Positions 55,245-64,000 are shown, counted from the first letter of the stretch. The stretch: DNA of 64,000 nt from an uncultured Clostridia bacterium (GCA_944380885.1 CALWIZ010000009.1:1-64000), one strand, 5' to 3'. Made by a program: numbers and translations. The notes: generated by a model not told the origin, from the sequence alone.

Positions 55245-56084
55245 CTATCGCGACGCGAAAACTACGCGCTCAATTCCGTTTAAGTCATTTACGGTGCCTG
55301 TATCTTTAAAGCCGGCGTCCTTAAAAAGCGACTGCACCGCCGCGGCCTCTCCGGCTCCGACCTCAAACGCCGCCATACCGCCCTCTTTAAGCGATAATTT
55401 GTAGTTTTTTATAATTGCCCGGTAAAAGTCGAGTCCGTCCTTTCCGCCTATAAGCGCCGTTTCCGGCTCATACTTGGTTTCGGGCGAGACCGTATCCATC
55501 TCATTCTCAGGAATATACGGCGGATTGCTTACTATAAGGTCGTATTTTTTATCCGCTCCGGCTGACTCAAAAATATCGCCTGTAACAAGTTCAGCGTTAT
55601 CCGCCGAATTGCGGACAATATTCTTTTCTGCGTATCTTGCCGCCTCGGGGAATTTTTCCACCATTGTGACCGCCGCTTCCGGCACCTGCTTTGCAAGCGT
55701 TATTCCTATACAGCCGCTCCCGGCGCACAGGTCGAGAACATCGGGATTTTTTCTTTCCTTTAAAAGCTCAAGGCTTTTGTCAATCAGCGTTTCGGTGTCC
55801 GCCCTCGGGCAGAGTACGCCGGGGCCCACAAAAAAATCGTAGCCGTAAAACGACCATTCCCCGAAAATGTACTGAAGAGGGTAGCGAAGCTCCCTTTGCT
55901 TTAAGAGCGCGGTCAGCCGGTTCTGCTGATAGTCGCTTAACTGATTGGTATAATTCATAAGTATCTGGGCGTTTGAAAAGCCGGTTATATGCTTTATAAT
56001 CTGCTTTGCCTCAAACACATAGTCATCGGCGCCCGCCTTTTCGAGCGCCTTTTTTGTACTGTTGTACGCTTCAAAAATATTCAT
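55245..56084 (-). CDS. prmC: release factor glutamine methyltransferase
   Basis: Protein of 279 residues methylating the GGQ Gln of release factors. N-terminal helical domain (~1-75), SAM-binding VLDLCAGSGCIGITLAK (~116), and the catalytic NPPY at 187-190. It follows the DUF1385 gene by nine bases; this pairing is common in Firmicutes. Confidence 0.96.
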   Translation of the reverse strand: MNIFEAYNSTKKALEKAGADDYVFEAKQIIKHITGFSNAQILMNYTNQLSDYQQNRLTALLKQRELRYPLQYIFGEWSFYGYDFFVGPGVLCPRADTETLIDKSLELLKERKNPDVLDLCAGSGCIGITLAKQVPEAAVTMVEKFPEAARYAEKNIVRNSADNAELVTGDIFESAGADKKYDLIVSNPPYIPENEMDTVSPETKYEPETALIGGKDGLDFYRAIIKNYKLSLKEGGMAAFEVGAGEAAAVQSLFKDAGFKDTGTVNDLNGIERVVFASR

Positions 56085-56093
56085 TTTTTTGTT

Positions 56094-57287
56094 TTATTCC
56101 GCCTTGTCGCCGGTTTGCTCCGGCTGATTTTCAACTCTGTCCACACTGCGGTCAACGTCGGGCACCTTCGGCTCACACGCTTTGAGCGCCGCTATCGCGA
56201 CCTCTATCATACCGTCGTCCGGCTCCTTTGTGGTTATCCTCTGAAGCCACAGCCCCGGCGCGGAAATTATGCGTGTGGCAAGATTGTCATACTTTCCGCA
56301 TATTTTAAGCACCTCAAAACCGGCGCCGCAGACAAGCGGTATAAGCAGTATTTTTATTACCACCCACAGCCACGCCGCGTTGTAAACGGCGGGGAATATT
56401 ATCTGCACCAGCGTTGAGAACACAATGCTTATCAGTATCATCAGTATCATAAAAGATGTTCCGCAGCGGGGGTGAAAACGGCGCTGTATTCTTACGTTGT
56501 CCACCGTAAGCGGAAGACCCTTTTCGTAGCAGAAAATGGTTTTATGCTCGGCGCCGTGATACATAAACACACGTTTAATATCCTTCATATAGGATACCGC
56601 CCAGACATACGCCACGAATATAGCGAGCTTCAAAAGCTGTTCTATGCTCGAGCGCACCACCGGACTGAAATCCGTGCCGGTAAGAAGCCTTAACCCCGAC
56701 ACCGCAAGCCTCGGCAGCAGCATAAAAAGTATTACGGCGAGCGCCACGCCGAGCACTGTGGCTATCACCATTATAACGCTCATCAAAGCATTTTTCTGAT
56801 CTCCGTTTTTTTGATCTCCGGCGAACGGAGCTTTCTGCTGAGAGGAAACTTCCTGTGCGCCGGAGGCATTTAATTCCTGCTTGTCGCAGACTTCCCTTTC
56901 TGTTTCTATTTCGGCTTTCTGCTCTGTCTCGGCTTGCTGAACCGCGGTGTTTCCGGTTTCCGGCTCGTCTGCGATTTCTGCGGTTTCCTTAACCGTCTCA
57001 GCTTTGCCTTTCCTGCCGTCTTCTTCCTCAAGGTCGGTAAAGCCCGACTTATCCGCCGACATCATCATCGCCTTATACCCTTGTATCATAGATTCCACAA
57101 AACCGGCGACGCCGCGTATTACCGGCACGCGCAGTATCTTGTACCTTTCCCTTATGCCCTTGCCGTTAAGGTAGGTTATGTCTATCGATTTGTCCGGCAT
57201 TCTGACGGCGAGCGCGGTTTTCTCCGGGCTTTTCATCATAATGCCCTCTATCAGCGCCTGACCGCCTATTGAAGTGTATTTTGCCAA
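56094..57287 (-). CDS. DUF1385 membrane protein
   Basis: Protein of 397 residues starting at TTG 57287 (AAGGAG seven bases upstream), giving MAKYTSIGGQALIEGIMMKS, the conserved family start. The N-terminal DUF1385 part is split by a long Glu/Ala/Thr-rich insert (~75-145), then four helices and the conserved segments MYHGAEHKTIFCYE and RRFHPRCGTSF, whose His, Cys and Glu residues suggest a metal site. The family is widespread next to prmC but unassigned. The stop/start overlap with the kinase gene is five bases apart at most. The acidic insert is unusual. Confidence 0.88.
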   Translation of the reverse strand: MAKYTSIGGQALIEGIMMKSPEKTALAVRMPDKSIDITYLNGKGIRERYKILRVPVIRGVAGFVESMIQGYKAMMMSADKSGFTDLEEEDGRKGKAETVKETAEIADEPETGNTAVQQAETEQKAEIETEREVCDKQELNASGAQEVSSQQKAPFAGDQKNGDQKNALMSVIMVIATVLGVALAVILFMLLPRLAVSGLRLLTGTDFSPVVRSSIEQLLKLAIFVAYVWAVSYMKDIKRVFMYHGAEHKTIFCYEKGLPLTVDNVRIQRRFHPRCGTSFMILMILISIVFSTLVQIIFPAVYNAAWLWVVIKILLIPLVCGAGFEVLKICGKYDNLATRIISAPGLWLQRITTKEPDDGMIEVAIAALKACEPKVPDVDRSVDRVENQPEQTGDKAE

Positions 57288-57288
57288 T

Positions 57289-58728
57289 TCAATTCTCCTT
57301 TTCCTGCTCCGGTTCCTCCGGCTCATCGGTATTTTCGGTAAGCGGGAGAACTATCGTTACCGTAGTTCCCACACCCTCCGTGCTTTCAAGGAACAAAAGT
57401 CCCTTATGCTGCTTTATAATCTCGTCAGCCACCGCAAGCCCGATACCCGAACCTCTGACCGTTTTATTCGCCTTGTAGAATTTCTCCTTTACACGGTCTA
57501 TATCCTGCGCCGGAATGCCTACGCCGGTATCCTTTACGGTTATCCTCACGCAGCCCTCCTCGGTTATCTGGTCAACCAGCACCTGACCGCCCTTTTCAGT
57601 GTACTTCACCGCGTTGTCAATTATATTTATAAAGACCTGCTTTAATCTGTTCGGGTCACCCGATACCGTGACGTCCTCCGCCGGACGAGTAAACACAAGC
57701 TCGATGCCCTGCTGTCTCGCAAGCTCTATATACATATCCACCGATTCGGTGAGCAGTTCTGAAATATTCAGCGGCTGCGACACCACCGAAAGCCTGCCTG
57801 TCTCCATACGCGAGAAATCAAGCAGCTCCTCGACAAGCCCTGACAGTCTGTCCGCCTCGGACAGCACCACGTCAATCCCCCGCTTGACAAGCGCCTCATC
57901 GGTGCCTATCGACATTTTTGCCGTCTCGCCCCAGCCCTTTATCGCCGTAAGCGGCGTTCTCAGCTCATGCGATACCGACGATATAAAGTCGTTCTTCATA
58001 TTCTCCGCCTGACTTAATTCCGACGCCATATAATTTATTGTGTCGCACAGCTCGCCTATCTCGTCGTTCTTTGTTATCTCTATCCTTGAGCCGAAATCGC
58101 CCATCGCTATCTTGCGGGCGATATTGCTGACGTCTCTTATCGGCGTCACTATCGATTTAATAAAGAAAAGTCCCGAAAAAGCGCAGAACGCAAGCACCAG
58201 CAGACCTGTCACCACAAGCGTGATAATAAGTCCGGATACTCTTCTGTCCGCATTTTCAAGGGTGGTTATCCACCTGTACGCGCCGATGTATCTGCCCGAC
58301 GAATCGTACAGAGCGGTCGTTCCGGCGAGCACATGCTCGCCTCCTGATGTTTTGCTGTCCGCCACAGCCGAGCCGGTCAGCTTTGCCTGCTCGTAGTCCG
58401 CCATTTTACCGTCCGACGGCTGGAAACCGGTAGTTGTGACCACCACGTTATCGTCGCGGTCTATGACCTGCACCTCCAGCTTATCCTTAAAGCCGAAATT
58501 CTCCGCCATATCAATGGCGGTATCCCTGAAGGTTGCCGGCGTGGTTTCGGAAAGGGAATTGAATTCATAGGTTATATCAGCGGCATACATCGCTATTTTT
58601 TCGGTATACAGCGAGTTTACCACCGCTATAAAGCCTATCACTACCGCGCAGACTATCAGCACTACTATAAGAAACATATTGAAAAACCATCTTACGGCTA
58701 TACTCTTGAACTTTATCTCAAGCTGCAC
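57289..58728 (-). CDS. sensor histidine kinase
   Basis: Membrane kinase of 479 residues. Two helices (~17-40 and ~166-190) flank an extracellular PAS-like sensor (~41-165). HAMP domain ~191-243, HisKA with phospho-acceptor H254 in SVSHELRTPLTAIKG, and HATPase with N (INIIDNAVKYTEKG), G1 (DTGVGIP) and G2 (GSGIGLAVADEI) boxes. It is an orthodox kinase of the PhoR/ResE class and its partner response regulator is encoded 36 bases upstream. The stimulus is unknown; the lipoprotein gene ahead of them may supply it. Confidence 0.95.
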   Translation of the reverse strand: MQLEIKFKSIAVRWFFNMFLIVVLIVCAVVIGFIAVVNSLYTEKIAMYAADITYEFNSLSETTPATFRDTAIDMAENFGFKDKLEVQVIDRDDNVVVTTTGFQPSDGKMADYEQAKLTGSAVADSKTSGGEHVLAGTTALYDSSGRYIGAYRWITTLENADRRVSGLIITLVVTGLLVLAFCAFSGLFFIKSIVTPIRDVSNIARKIAMGDFGSRIEITKNDEIGELCDTINYMASELSQAENMKNDFISSVSHELRTPLTAIKGWGETAKMSIGTDEALVKRGIDVVLSEADRLSGLVEELLDFSRMETGRLSVVSQPLNISELLTESVDMYIELARQQGIELVFTRPAEDVTVSGDPNRLKQVFINIIDNAVKYTEKGGQVLVDQITEEGCVRITVKDTGVGIPAQDIDRVKEKFYKANKTVRGSGIGLAVADEIIKQHKGLLFLESTEGVGTTVTIVLPLTENTDEPEEPEQEKEN

Positions 58729-58764
58729 GGCGTGTCCCTCCCTTTGCTTATTGTGAAAACCTGC

Positions 58765-59469
58765 TTATCTCGTGCTCCACTTGTATCCCATGCCCCAAAC
58801 CGTCACAAGGTGCTTCGGTCTTGACGGATCATCCTCGATCTTCATACGGAGCCTTCTTATATTTACGTCAACTATTTTTTCTTCACCGAAATAGTTGGTG
58901 CCCCATACCTTGTTGAGTATATCGGTCCTGTCAAGCGCAACGTCGGGGTTGGTAAAGAAATATTCTATCATCTGGAACTCAACCTGCGTAAGCTCGATAT
59001 TTACGCCGTTTTTAAGCAGCGTCCTGCGGCGCAGATTAAGCGTAAACTCGCCTAAAGTTATATCGTCTGAACTTTCGGGCTCCGGCTTTGCCGTGTGCAT
59101 CTCGACCCTGCGGTAAAGCGAATCAACACGCGCTAACAGCTCTGTCGGGCTGAACGGCTTTGTTATGTAATCGTCCGCCCCTAACATAAGTCCGCTTATT
59201 TTATCCATTTCCTGCGTTCTCGCCGTAAGCATTATTATGCCTAAAGTCTCACTGCGGCGGCGCAGCTCCTTGCAGAGTGTAAATCCGTCCATTCCGGGCA
59301 TTGAAATATCTAAAAGCGCAATGTCAAAGCCTTCGGCGTCACTGTCGTAAATGTCAAGCGCCTCCTCGCCCGAGCCCGCCTCGACTACTGTGTAGCCTAC
59401 CCTTTTAAGATTTATAACCTCAAATTCTCTTATAGCGGTTTCGTCCTCGACTACCATTATGCGTTTCAT
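58765..59469 (-). CDS. OmpR/PhoB-family response regulator
   Basis: Protein of 234 residues from the ATG at 59469, which has GGAGG seven bases upstream; the frame opens 27 bases earlier without a site. The receiver domain (~1-118) has phospho-acceptor D54 (LLDISMPG) and K104-region TKPFSPTEL. The winged helix (~135-232) ends with NIRRLRMKIEDDPSRPKHLV and GMGYKW. Works with the kinase encoded next. Confidence 0.95.
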   Translation of the reverse strand: MKRIMVVEDETAIREFEVINLKRVGYTVVEAGSGEEALDIYDSDAEGFDIALLDISMPGMDGFTLCKELRRRSETLGIIMLTARTQEMDKISGLMLGADDYITKPFSPTELLARVDSLYRRVEMHTAKPEPESSDDITLGEFTLNLRRRTLLKNGVNIELTQVEFQMIEYFFTNPDVALDRTDILNKVWGTNYFGEEKIVDVNIRRLRMKIEDDPSRPKHLVTVWGMGYKWSTR

Positions 59470-59517
59470 TTTATTCCCTCCGTTCCGACCGGCCAATACG
59501 CCGCGCCGTTTTTTATT

Positions 59518-60843
59518 TCAGTCAATCAGCCTGAAATTCTCTCTTATACTCTCGACCGTTATCCCGAGCGAAGCGCCCTCGTCGCTTATCTGGCAGAGAT
59601 ATACATATATCCCGTCGTTGGTTATTTCCTCGAAGCCGGAATAGTTATCCGCCTTTTTTTCCTCATATTCCGCCATTTCCGTTTTCACCAGCGTGAAAAG
59701 CCTCGCTCCGGCGGACAGCGTTTCGCGGTTGTAGGCGTATATGTTCCTCGCTCCGCTCTCACTGTCCTTCAGCACCGCTATCTGACCGGTTTTGCTCTGC
59801 GGAATAATATAGTAATAGCCCTCGTCGCTGTCTATCATGGTGGTGAGCTGTACCGTGAGCGTCTCGCCGTTGTATGAGCACCAGTTGGTAAGGTAAAGCC
59901 GCTCGCCGCTGTCCGTCGCGGCGATATTAGGCACCTTTTCCTGAACCGGTATTTCCGGAACCGAGTCGCCGTTTATATCGGTAACGGTAATGCCTACCGG
60001 CCGCAGCGTGGCAAGAGTCTCGTTGGTTTCGGTGCTGAGCATGGGATTCACAAGGGAATTTTTTTCAACAAAGAGCACCTCGGTCACGGCGCCTATACCC
60101 TTTACTTCGTCTATATAAACCGCCGGTCTGCCCGACGACAGGTGCGACACCACCGGCTCGCCTACGCTCTGCACGGTACGGTCAAGCTCACAGCGGTATA
60201 TCTGTGTTATTCCGGTATCGTTCAGCACATACACCGACGCGGAATTTTTCTGCTCGGTAGGATTGTGATTTATAATGAATACCTCATTGACTCCGTCAGA
60301 GTCAAGATCACAGTATGTGAAGCGGGTGTACTCCTCAAGCATTCGCTGGGTTATTCTGCCGTCCTCGAAGCTGTAAACGCCGAGCTGCATTTTGCTGGTT
60401 CCGTATATCTCCCAGCCGACGAGTATTTCCTGTATACCGTCCGAATCAAGGTCGCAGAAATCTATTCTGTCTACCCCGCCCGCCACAATGCTCTGCTGCG
60501 CCGCGGATTTCCAGACGCCGTCGTTTTCGCATATTATGTTCATATGCATCGTCACCGAAGAGTCGCTCCCCTGAGTGCTGTAAAAGGCAAACGCCTCAAA
60601 AAGCCCGTCCCCGTCGATATCGTTCTGTATGACCGCCGAGCGGAAATTTCCGGCTGACGGATATTTAAGGGTAAAGGGTCCGCCGGCGCTTTCCTTTATA
60701 GCGTCCGAAATCGGGGCGAGGTCGCCCGACAGTGCCGGAGGCCTCAAAAGCTCCGCGGTATCCGCGGTAAAAAGCTCACAGCCGCACAGTAAAAATGTGA
60801 GCAGCAGTGAAACCGCCGCCCCGGCAATCCTTTTTACTTTCAT
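59518..60843 (-). CDS. lipoprotein with FG-GAP/VCBS-like Asp-rich repeats
   Basis: Lipoprotein of 441 residues from the ATG at 60843 (GGAGGTGA four bases before); lipobox LLCGC. Residues ~60-400 contain repeated D-x-D-x-D-G-x-x-E loops (NDIDGDGLFEAF, CDLDSDGIQEIL, CDLDSDGVNEVF, TDINGDSVPEIP), as in integrin-type FG-GAP blades that bind calcium. It lies 48 bases ahead of the response regulator gene in the same direction, so it may pass an envelope signal to the kinase. No enzymatic motif was seen. A beta-propeller is inferred. Confidence 0.75.
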   Translation of the reverse strand: MKVKRIAGAAVSLLLTFLLCGCELFTADTAELLRPPALSGDLAPISDAIKESAGGPFTLKYPSAGNFRSAVIQNDIDGDGLFEAFAFYSTQGSDSSVTMHMNIICENDGVWKSAAQQSIVAGGVDRIDFCDLDSDGIQEILVGWEIYGTSKMQLGVYSFEDGRITQRMLEEYTRFTYCDLDSDGVNEVFIINHNPTEQKNSASVYVLNDTGITQIYRCELDRTVQSVGEPVVSHLSSGRPAVYIDEVKGIGAVTEVLFVEKNSLVNPMLSTETNETLATLRPVGITVTDINGDSVPEIPVQEKVPNIAATDSGERLYLTNWCSYNGETLTVQLTTMIDSDEGYYYIIPQSKTGQIAVLKDSESGARNIYAYNRETLSAGARLFTLVKTEMAEYEEKKADNYSGFEEITNDGIYVYLCQISDEGASLGITVESIRENFRLID

Positions 60844-60876
60844 TCCGTCACCTCCGCGCATAAAAATACATTATGA

Positions 60877-60885
60877 ATTATACCA
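60877..60885 (-). promoter_or_regulatory. extended -10 promoter of the lipoprotein/two-component operon
   Basis: On the minus strand TGG-TATAAT (60885-60877), an extended -10 element. The -35 region (TTTATT, 17 bases upstream) is poor, as is common with extended -10 promoters. It lies 34 bases before the start codon. Confidence 0.5.
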
Positions 60886-60943
60886 CAGCCGCCGCTAAAA
60901 ATAAAGACATTTTTATGAACAATTCTTTTTTGCAAAAAAGGCA

Positions 60944-60986
60944 TAAAAAAGCGGCGTAAAAGAACCTTTCCGCGCTCCTTTACGCC
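60944..60986 (-). terminator. terminator of the radical SAM gene
   Basis: On the minus strand GGCGTAAA...TTTACGCC forms an 8-bp stem followed by GCTTTTTT, 14 bases after the stop codon. It isolates the radical SAM gene from the downstream lipoprotein operon. Confidence 0.75.
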
Positions 60987-60999
60987 TGCTGTAAGATGT

Positions 61000-61872
61000 C
61001 TAAACTCCCTCAAGGTCAAACGGAGGCACATATTCATTGTCCGCGCTCGAACGCTCCTGAATAAACACATTCTCCGCACTTGACGAGCAGATATGGTTAA
61101 GCACCTTTTCGTACTCCCGCTTTGTTACCCTGCGGTTGATTTCGGGCAAGTCTTCCGCTCTGCCGCAGGGCGTGTACTGGCTCATTATGCTGAAATACGC
61201 CCCCGGTGCGTTTTCGAGCGCCCATTCAAATACCCTTATTGCCTCGGCTGTTCCCTGCGGCAGCAAAAGATGCCTTATTATAACGCCCTTTTTCATAATT
61301 CCGTCTTCCAGAACGCAGTCGGGCTGCTGCCTTACGCATTCCTTTATCGCCGCAGAGGCATATTCCGGATAGTTTTCCGCTCCCGAATACCTTGCCGCGC
61401 GTTCGGGTGTGAGGTATTTTAAATCCATAAGGTAAATATCGACATAATCCTCAAGCGACCTTATAAGCTCAGGCGTGTCGTATCCGCCCGAGTTATACAC
61501 TACCGGCACATTCGGGCGGTGTATATCAAGCGCCTTTTTGATTGCCGGCACGAAATGGGTCGGGGTGACAAGGTTTATATTGTGCGCGCCCTTTTTTTCC
61601 AGCTCGCAGAAGATTTCCGCCAGCCGCTCGCAGCTTACCGTTTTGCCGAATCCGCCGTGGGATATTTCATAATTCTGACAAAAGGCGCAGTCAAGCCCGC
61701 AGCCGCTGAAAAACACCGTACCCGAGCCGTTTTTCCCGCTTATGGGCGGTTCCTCCCAGAAATGCAGAGCTGCCCTTGCCACCTTAGGGTACAGCGGCAT
61801 TTTACAGAAGCCGCCGCCGCTTTCGGCGTCTCGCTCCGCTCCGCATTTTCTCGGGCATATGCTGCATTTCAT
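61000..61872 (-). CDS. radical SAM protein, pyruvate formate-lyase-activase-like (COG1313)
   Basis: Protein of 290 residues from the ATG at 61872, after GAGGAG; the frame opens 36 bases earlier without support. An N-terminal Cys block (CSICPRKCG, then GFC) may bind a second metal cluster. The radical SAM motif is C-x3-C-x2-C in SGCGLDCAFCQN at ~58-69, followed by NLVTPTHFVP and YNSGGYDTPE. Family members resemble glycyl-radical activases, but most have no proven substrate. It is a single-gene unit with its own terminator; no glycyl radical enzyme is next to it. Confidence 0.85.
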   Translation of the reverse strand: MKCSICPRKCGAERDAESGGGFCKMPLYPKVARAALHFWEEPPISGKNGSGTVFFSGCGLDCAFCQNYEISHGGFGKTVSCERLAEIFCELEKKGAHNINLVTPTHFVPAIKKALDIHRPNVPVVYNSGGYDTPELIRSLEDYVDIYLMDLKYLTPERAARYSGAENYPEYASAAIKECVRQQPDCVLEDGIMKKGVIIRHLLLPQGTAEAIRVFEWALENAPGAYFSIMSQYTPCGRAEDLPEINRRVTKREYEKVLNHICSSSAENVFIQERSSADNEYVPPFDLEGV

Positions 61873-61932
61873 AAATACACTCCTCGTATAATATCTTTCA
61901 GAACACAAAATGTATCTTTGCCGCTCACGGCT

Positions 61933-62748
61933 TTAATCAAAGGCGCCGTTTGCCTTATTCTTTTTCCGGTAAACGCTCGGCGGCATTCCGCACCTGCGCC
62001 TGAAAAGACCCGAGAAGTACTGCGGGTCGTTATAGCCAAGCGCCGCCGCTATCTCTGAAACCGGCATTGTCGTATTTTTAAGCAGCCGCTTCGCCGTACT
62101 CATTTTTTCCCTGAGCTGATACTCATACGGCGTGGTTCCGTATTCCGCGGCAAACAGCTTTACCGTATAGTCCGGCGAGCGGTAAACCGACGCGGCAAGC
62201 TCGCTGTTTTTTACTATGCGGTTAAGATTTCCGTCAAGGTAATTTTTAAGCCTTGCCGCCTCCTCGTTACCGGTTTTTCCTCCGGCTGTGCAGAGAACGG
62301 CTATTATCCTCAGATACAGCGCCGCAAGCTCGGTATGAACCGAAAGGTCGCTTTTCCCGCGTCTTACCAATGATGCCGCACGAAGAAACAGGCTTTTTGC
62401 GCCGCTGCCTGAGAATACTGTTTTATCCCCGATATTATATTCCTCAAGAAGCTTTACCGCAAGGTCGCCCGAAAGGTTTATGAATATTTTCACCCACGGG
62501 TTCTCCGTCGAGGAGCGGTAGCTGTGAGCCGACCCCTTTTTAAGTATATACACCGTGTCGGCGCCTGCCGTGAAAGTCGCTCCTCCGCAGTTAATTGTAC
62601 CCTCACCGCTAAGCACGTACTCTATCACCGTTACGTCTGATTTTACCCTTGATATAAAATAACTGCCGTCGCAGTAGGATATGCCGGCGAGCTCAGCGCC
62701 TATCGGCAGAGCGCCGCACGAGGAAAGTATCAGCAATTCTTCTTTCAA
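61933..62748 (-). CDS. AraC-family transcriptional regulator
   Basis: Protein of 271 residues starting at TTG 62748 with GAGGA seven bases before. N-terminal cupin-type domain (~30-105, GEGTINCGGATFTAGADTVYIL) and C-terminal paired helix-turn-helix (~165-262, with VSEIAAALGYNDPQYFSGLFRR and PSVYRK at the end). Divergent from the glutaminase-family gene across about 106 bases, so it probably controls that gene in response to its substrate. Confidence 0.9.
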   Translation of the reverse strand: MKEELLILSSCGALPIGAELAGISYCDGSYFISRVKSDVTVIEYVLSGEGTINCGGATFTAGADTVYILKKGSAHSYRSSTENPWVKIFINLSGDLAVKLLEEYNIGDKTVFSGSGAKSLFLRAASLVRRGKSDLSVHTELAALYLRIIAVLCTAGGKTGNEEAARLKNYLDGNLNRIVKNSELAASVYRSPDYTVKLFAAEYGTTPYEYQLREKMSTAKRLLKNTTMPVSEIAAALGYNDPQYFSGLFRRRCGMPPSVYRKKNKANGAFD

Positions 62749-62782
62749 ATTGTATTCCTCACTTTTTAAATTGAATATCCGC

Positions 62783-62811
62783 TTGTGCAGTACCTCCGTA
62801 AACAGTATACT
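62783..62811 (+). promoter_or_regulatory. promoter of the glutaminase-family gene
   Basis: TTGTGC (62783-62788), 17 bases, TATACT (62806-62811), 43 bases before the ATG at 62855. It lies in the gap shared with the divergent AraC gene. Confidence 0.6.
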
Positions 62812-62854
62812 TCATATATAAAAAATAATCAACCGAGTAAACGGAGGTTTTTGT

Positions 62855-64000
62855 ATGAAAATGAGAATCCCACTTGTACCGCTCATCACGGCAGACCCGT
62901 ATTTTTCGGTCTGGAGCAGGGACGAAATAAACCGCTGCGGCACGGTTCACTGGACCGGAAGCCCCAACACACTGCACGGAACGGTTGATATAGACGGGGA
63001 GGTTTTTTCCTTCCTCGGCTGCGGCGCCGAACCGATAAAGCAGGTATCGCTCGATATTGACGCAATGTCGACCTATGCGGTATTTGAGAACGAAAAAATC
63101 AGGCTTACCGCCGTTTTCACCTCCCCGCTGCTTATAACCGACCTTTATTATGTTTCACGTCCCGTTTCATATTTAAAGCTGTCATACGAGAGCCTTGACG
63201 GAATTGAGCATAAAGTCACCGCCAAGGTCACGGTCACAGAGGAGCTTGTGCTGAATAAAGCCGGCGAGGGCAGGGCATACTCTGAAGACGTGCCGCTCTC
63301 AAACGGAACCGCCGTGCGGATAGGCAGCGGCGCGCAGCAGGTGCTGAACCGCAGCGGGGACGATGTGCGCATTGACTGGGGCTACTGCTATCTTGCCGTA
63401 AATAGCGAGGGAGTTACACGCAACGAGGTCGTAGACTCACTCTACGCTGTTTCGGCTCAGGCTGAAATTAAAGACAGCCTGCTTTTCGCCTTTGCCTATG
63501 ACGATATATCAAGCCTTATATATTTCGGCGAGCCGGTAAATGCCTACTGGAAAAAGGACGGTATGACCATAACCGCCGCAATAGAAGAGGCGTTTGACGA
63601 TTATGACGAAATCACCCGCCGCTGCCGCGAATTCAGCGAGTCGATGTACGCCGAGGCTAAACGGAAAGGCGGAGAAAAATACGCAGAGCTGCTGACTCTC
63701 GCATACCGTCAGGTAATGGCGGCGCACAAGCTGGCGGTGGACAGCGACGGAAATAATATTTTTATATCAAAGGAATGTTTTTCAAACGGCTGCGCCGCCA
63801 CGGTTGACGTTACATACCCGTCGGCACCGCTTTTCCTGCGCTACAATACCGAGCTGCTCAAAGGCATGCTGCGCCCGATCATAAAATATTGCCGCAGCGG
63901 TATGTGGAAATACGATTTCGCTCCGCACGACGTAGGACAGTATCCTATACTCAACGGACAGGTATATGCCTCAAACTATGACGGACAGATGCCGGTTGAG
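62855..64000 (+). CDS. glutaminase A-like / DUF4965-DUF5127 family protein, 3' end beyond the window
   Basis: Open frame of 382 codons still open at the window edge. The ATG follows CGGAGG by seven bases. It begins MKMRIPLVPLITADPYFSVW, the conserved entry of the DUF5127-DUF4965 proteins, with later segments DYDEITRRCREFSESMY and CAATVDVTYPSAPLFLRYN and WKYDFAPHDVGQYPI. That family includes fungal and bacterial glutaminase A, but many gut members sit in glycan loci and fold like (alpha/alpha)6 glycosidases, so the activity is uncertain. No signal peptide is visible, suggesting a cytoplasmic enzyme. Confidence 0.85.
   Translation, partial: MKMRIPLVPLITADPYFSVWSRDEINRCGTVHWTGSPNTLHGTVDIDGEVFSFLGCGAEPIKQVSLDIDAMSTYAVFENEKIRLTAVFTSPLLITDLYYVSRPVSYLKLSYESLDGIEHKVTAKVTVTEELVLNKAGEGRAYSEDVPLSNGTAVRIGSGAQQVLNRSGDDVRIDWGYCYLAVNSEGVTRNEVVDSLYAVSAQAEIKDSLLFAFAYDDISSLIYFGEPVNAYWKKDGMTITAAIEEAFDDYDEITRRCREFSESMYAEAKRKGGEKYAELLTLAYRQVMAAHKLAVDSDGNNIFISKECFSNGCAATVDVTYPSAPLFLRYNTELLKGMLRPIIKYCRSGMWKYDFAPHDVGQYPILNGQVYASNYDGQMPVE

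Overview
The window looks like chromosome from a spore-forming, anaerobic gut-type clostridium, most likely Oscillospirales/Ruminococcaceae. The grounds are an endosporulation protein (SpoIIQ-like), a type I dockerin, many TTG starts with strong GGAGG sites, a thioredoxin-type arsenate reductase, and a housekeeping gene order (recA-recX-rimO-pgsA-cysE-cysS; DUF1385-prmC) of Gram-positive type. No rRNA, intact tRNA or CRISPR array was seen. The left ~33 kb is visibly richer in A+T than the right part.

Region 1 (about 0.64-27.3 kb) is one co-directional, minus-strand glycan-utilisation locus read from ~26.2 kb down to 0.64 kb, with a divergent AraC regulator at its head. It encodes two solute-binding lipoproteins or secreted proteins and two pairs of ABC sugar permeases, but no ATPase. 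Between the permease pairs lie a DUF5696 lipoprotein and an NHL-TPR-Yip1 membrane protein. Next come a dockerin protein, a 1520-residue membrane-anchored protein built from repeated carbohydrate-binding-like modules and InlB-type repeats, a GH16 lipoprotein, and cytoplasmic GH20 and GH2 enzymes. Together they could cut a beta-linked galactose/hexosamine glycan outside the cell, import the pieces and finish them inside. nagB and nagA at 40-42 kb could take the GlcNAc.

Region 2 (27.3-29.3 kb) is a mobile-element scar. It holds a truncated integrase-like gene with two tiny coupled ORFs, a promoter-terminator unit that may be a small RNA, an XRE regulator, and the exact 3' half of tRNA-Pro(CGG), the classic attachment site of tyrosine integrases, followed by four consecutive plus-strand terminators. 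Region 1 may therefore lie inside, or next to, an integrated island.

Region 3 (29.3-35.2 kb) has clpB with an upstream ribbon-helix-helix gene. A near-perfect palindrome sits at that gene's predicted start of transcription, suggesting an autoregulated heat-stress operon. Divergent from it is an arsenic operon: arsR, an ArsP-like permease, a Cys-rich thioredoxin-like protein and arsC.

Region 4 (35.2-44.1 kb) carries a SpoIIQ-like peptidase, an MBOAT/DHHW acylation pair, an operon of nucleotidyltransferase-nagB-nagA-ybaK, and an isolated phage-type lysis cassette (XhlA-like protein, amidase endolysin, r1t-type holin).

Region 5 (44.3-62.7 kb) is conserved minus-strand housekeeping: plsC, a DUF6472 micro-protein, an LCP cell-wall ligase, rsmI, trmN6, cysS, cysE, pgsA, rimO, recX, recA, prmC, DUF1385, a two-component system with an FG-GAP-like lipoprotein, and a radical SAM activase-like protein. 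The window ends with an AraC regulator divergent from a large glutaminase/DUF4965-family protein cut off by the window edge.
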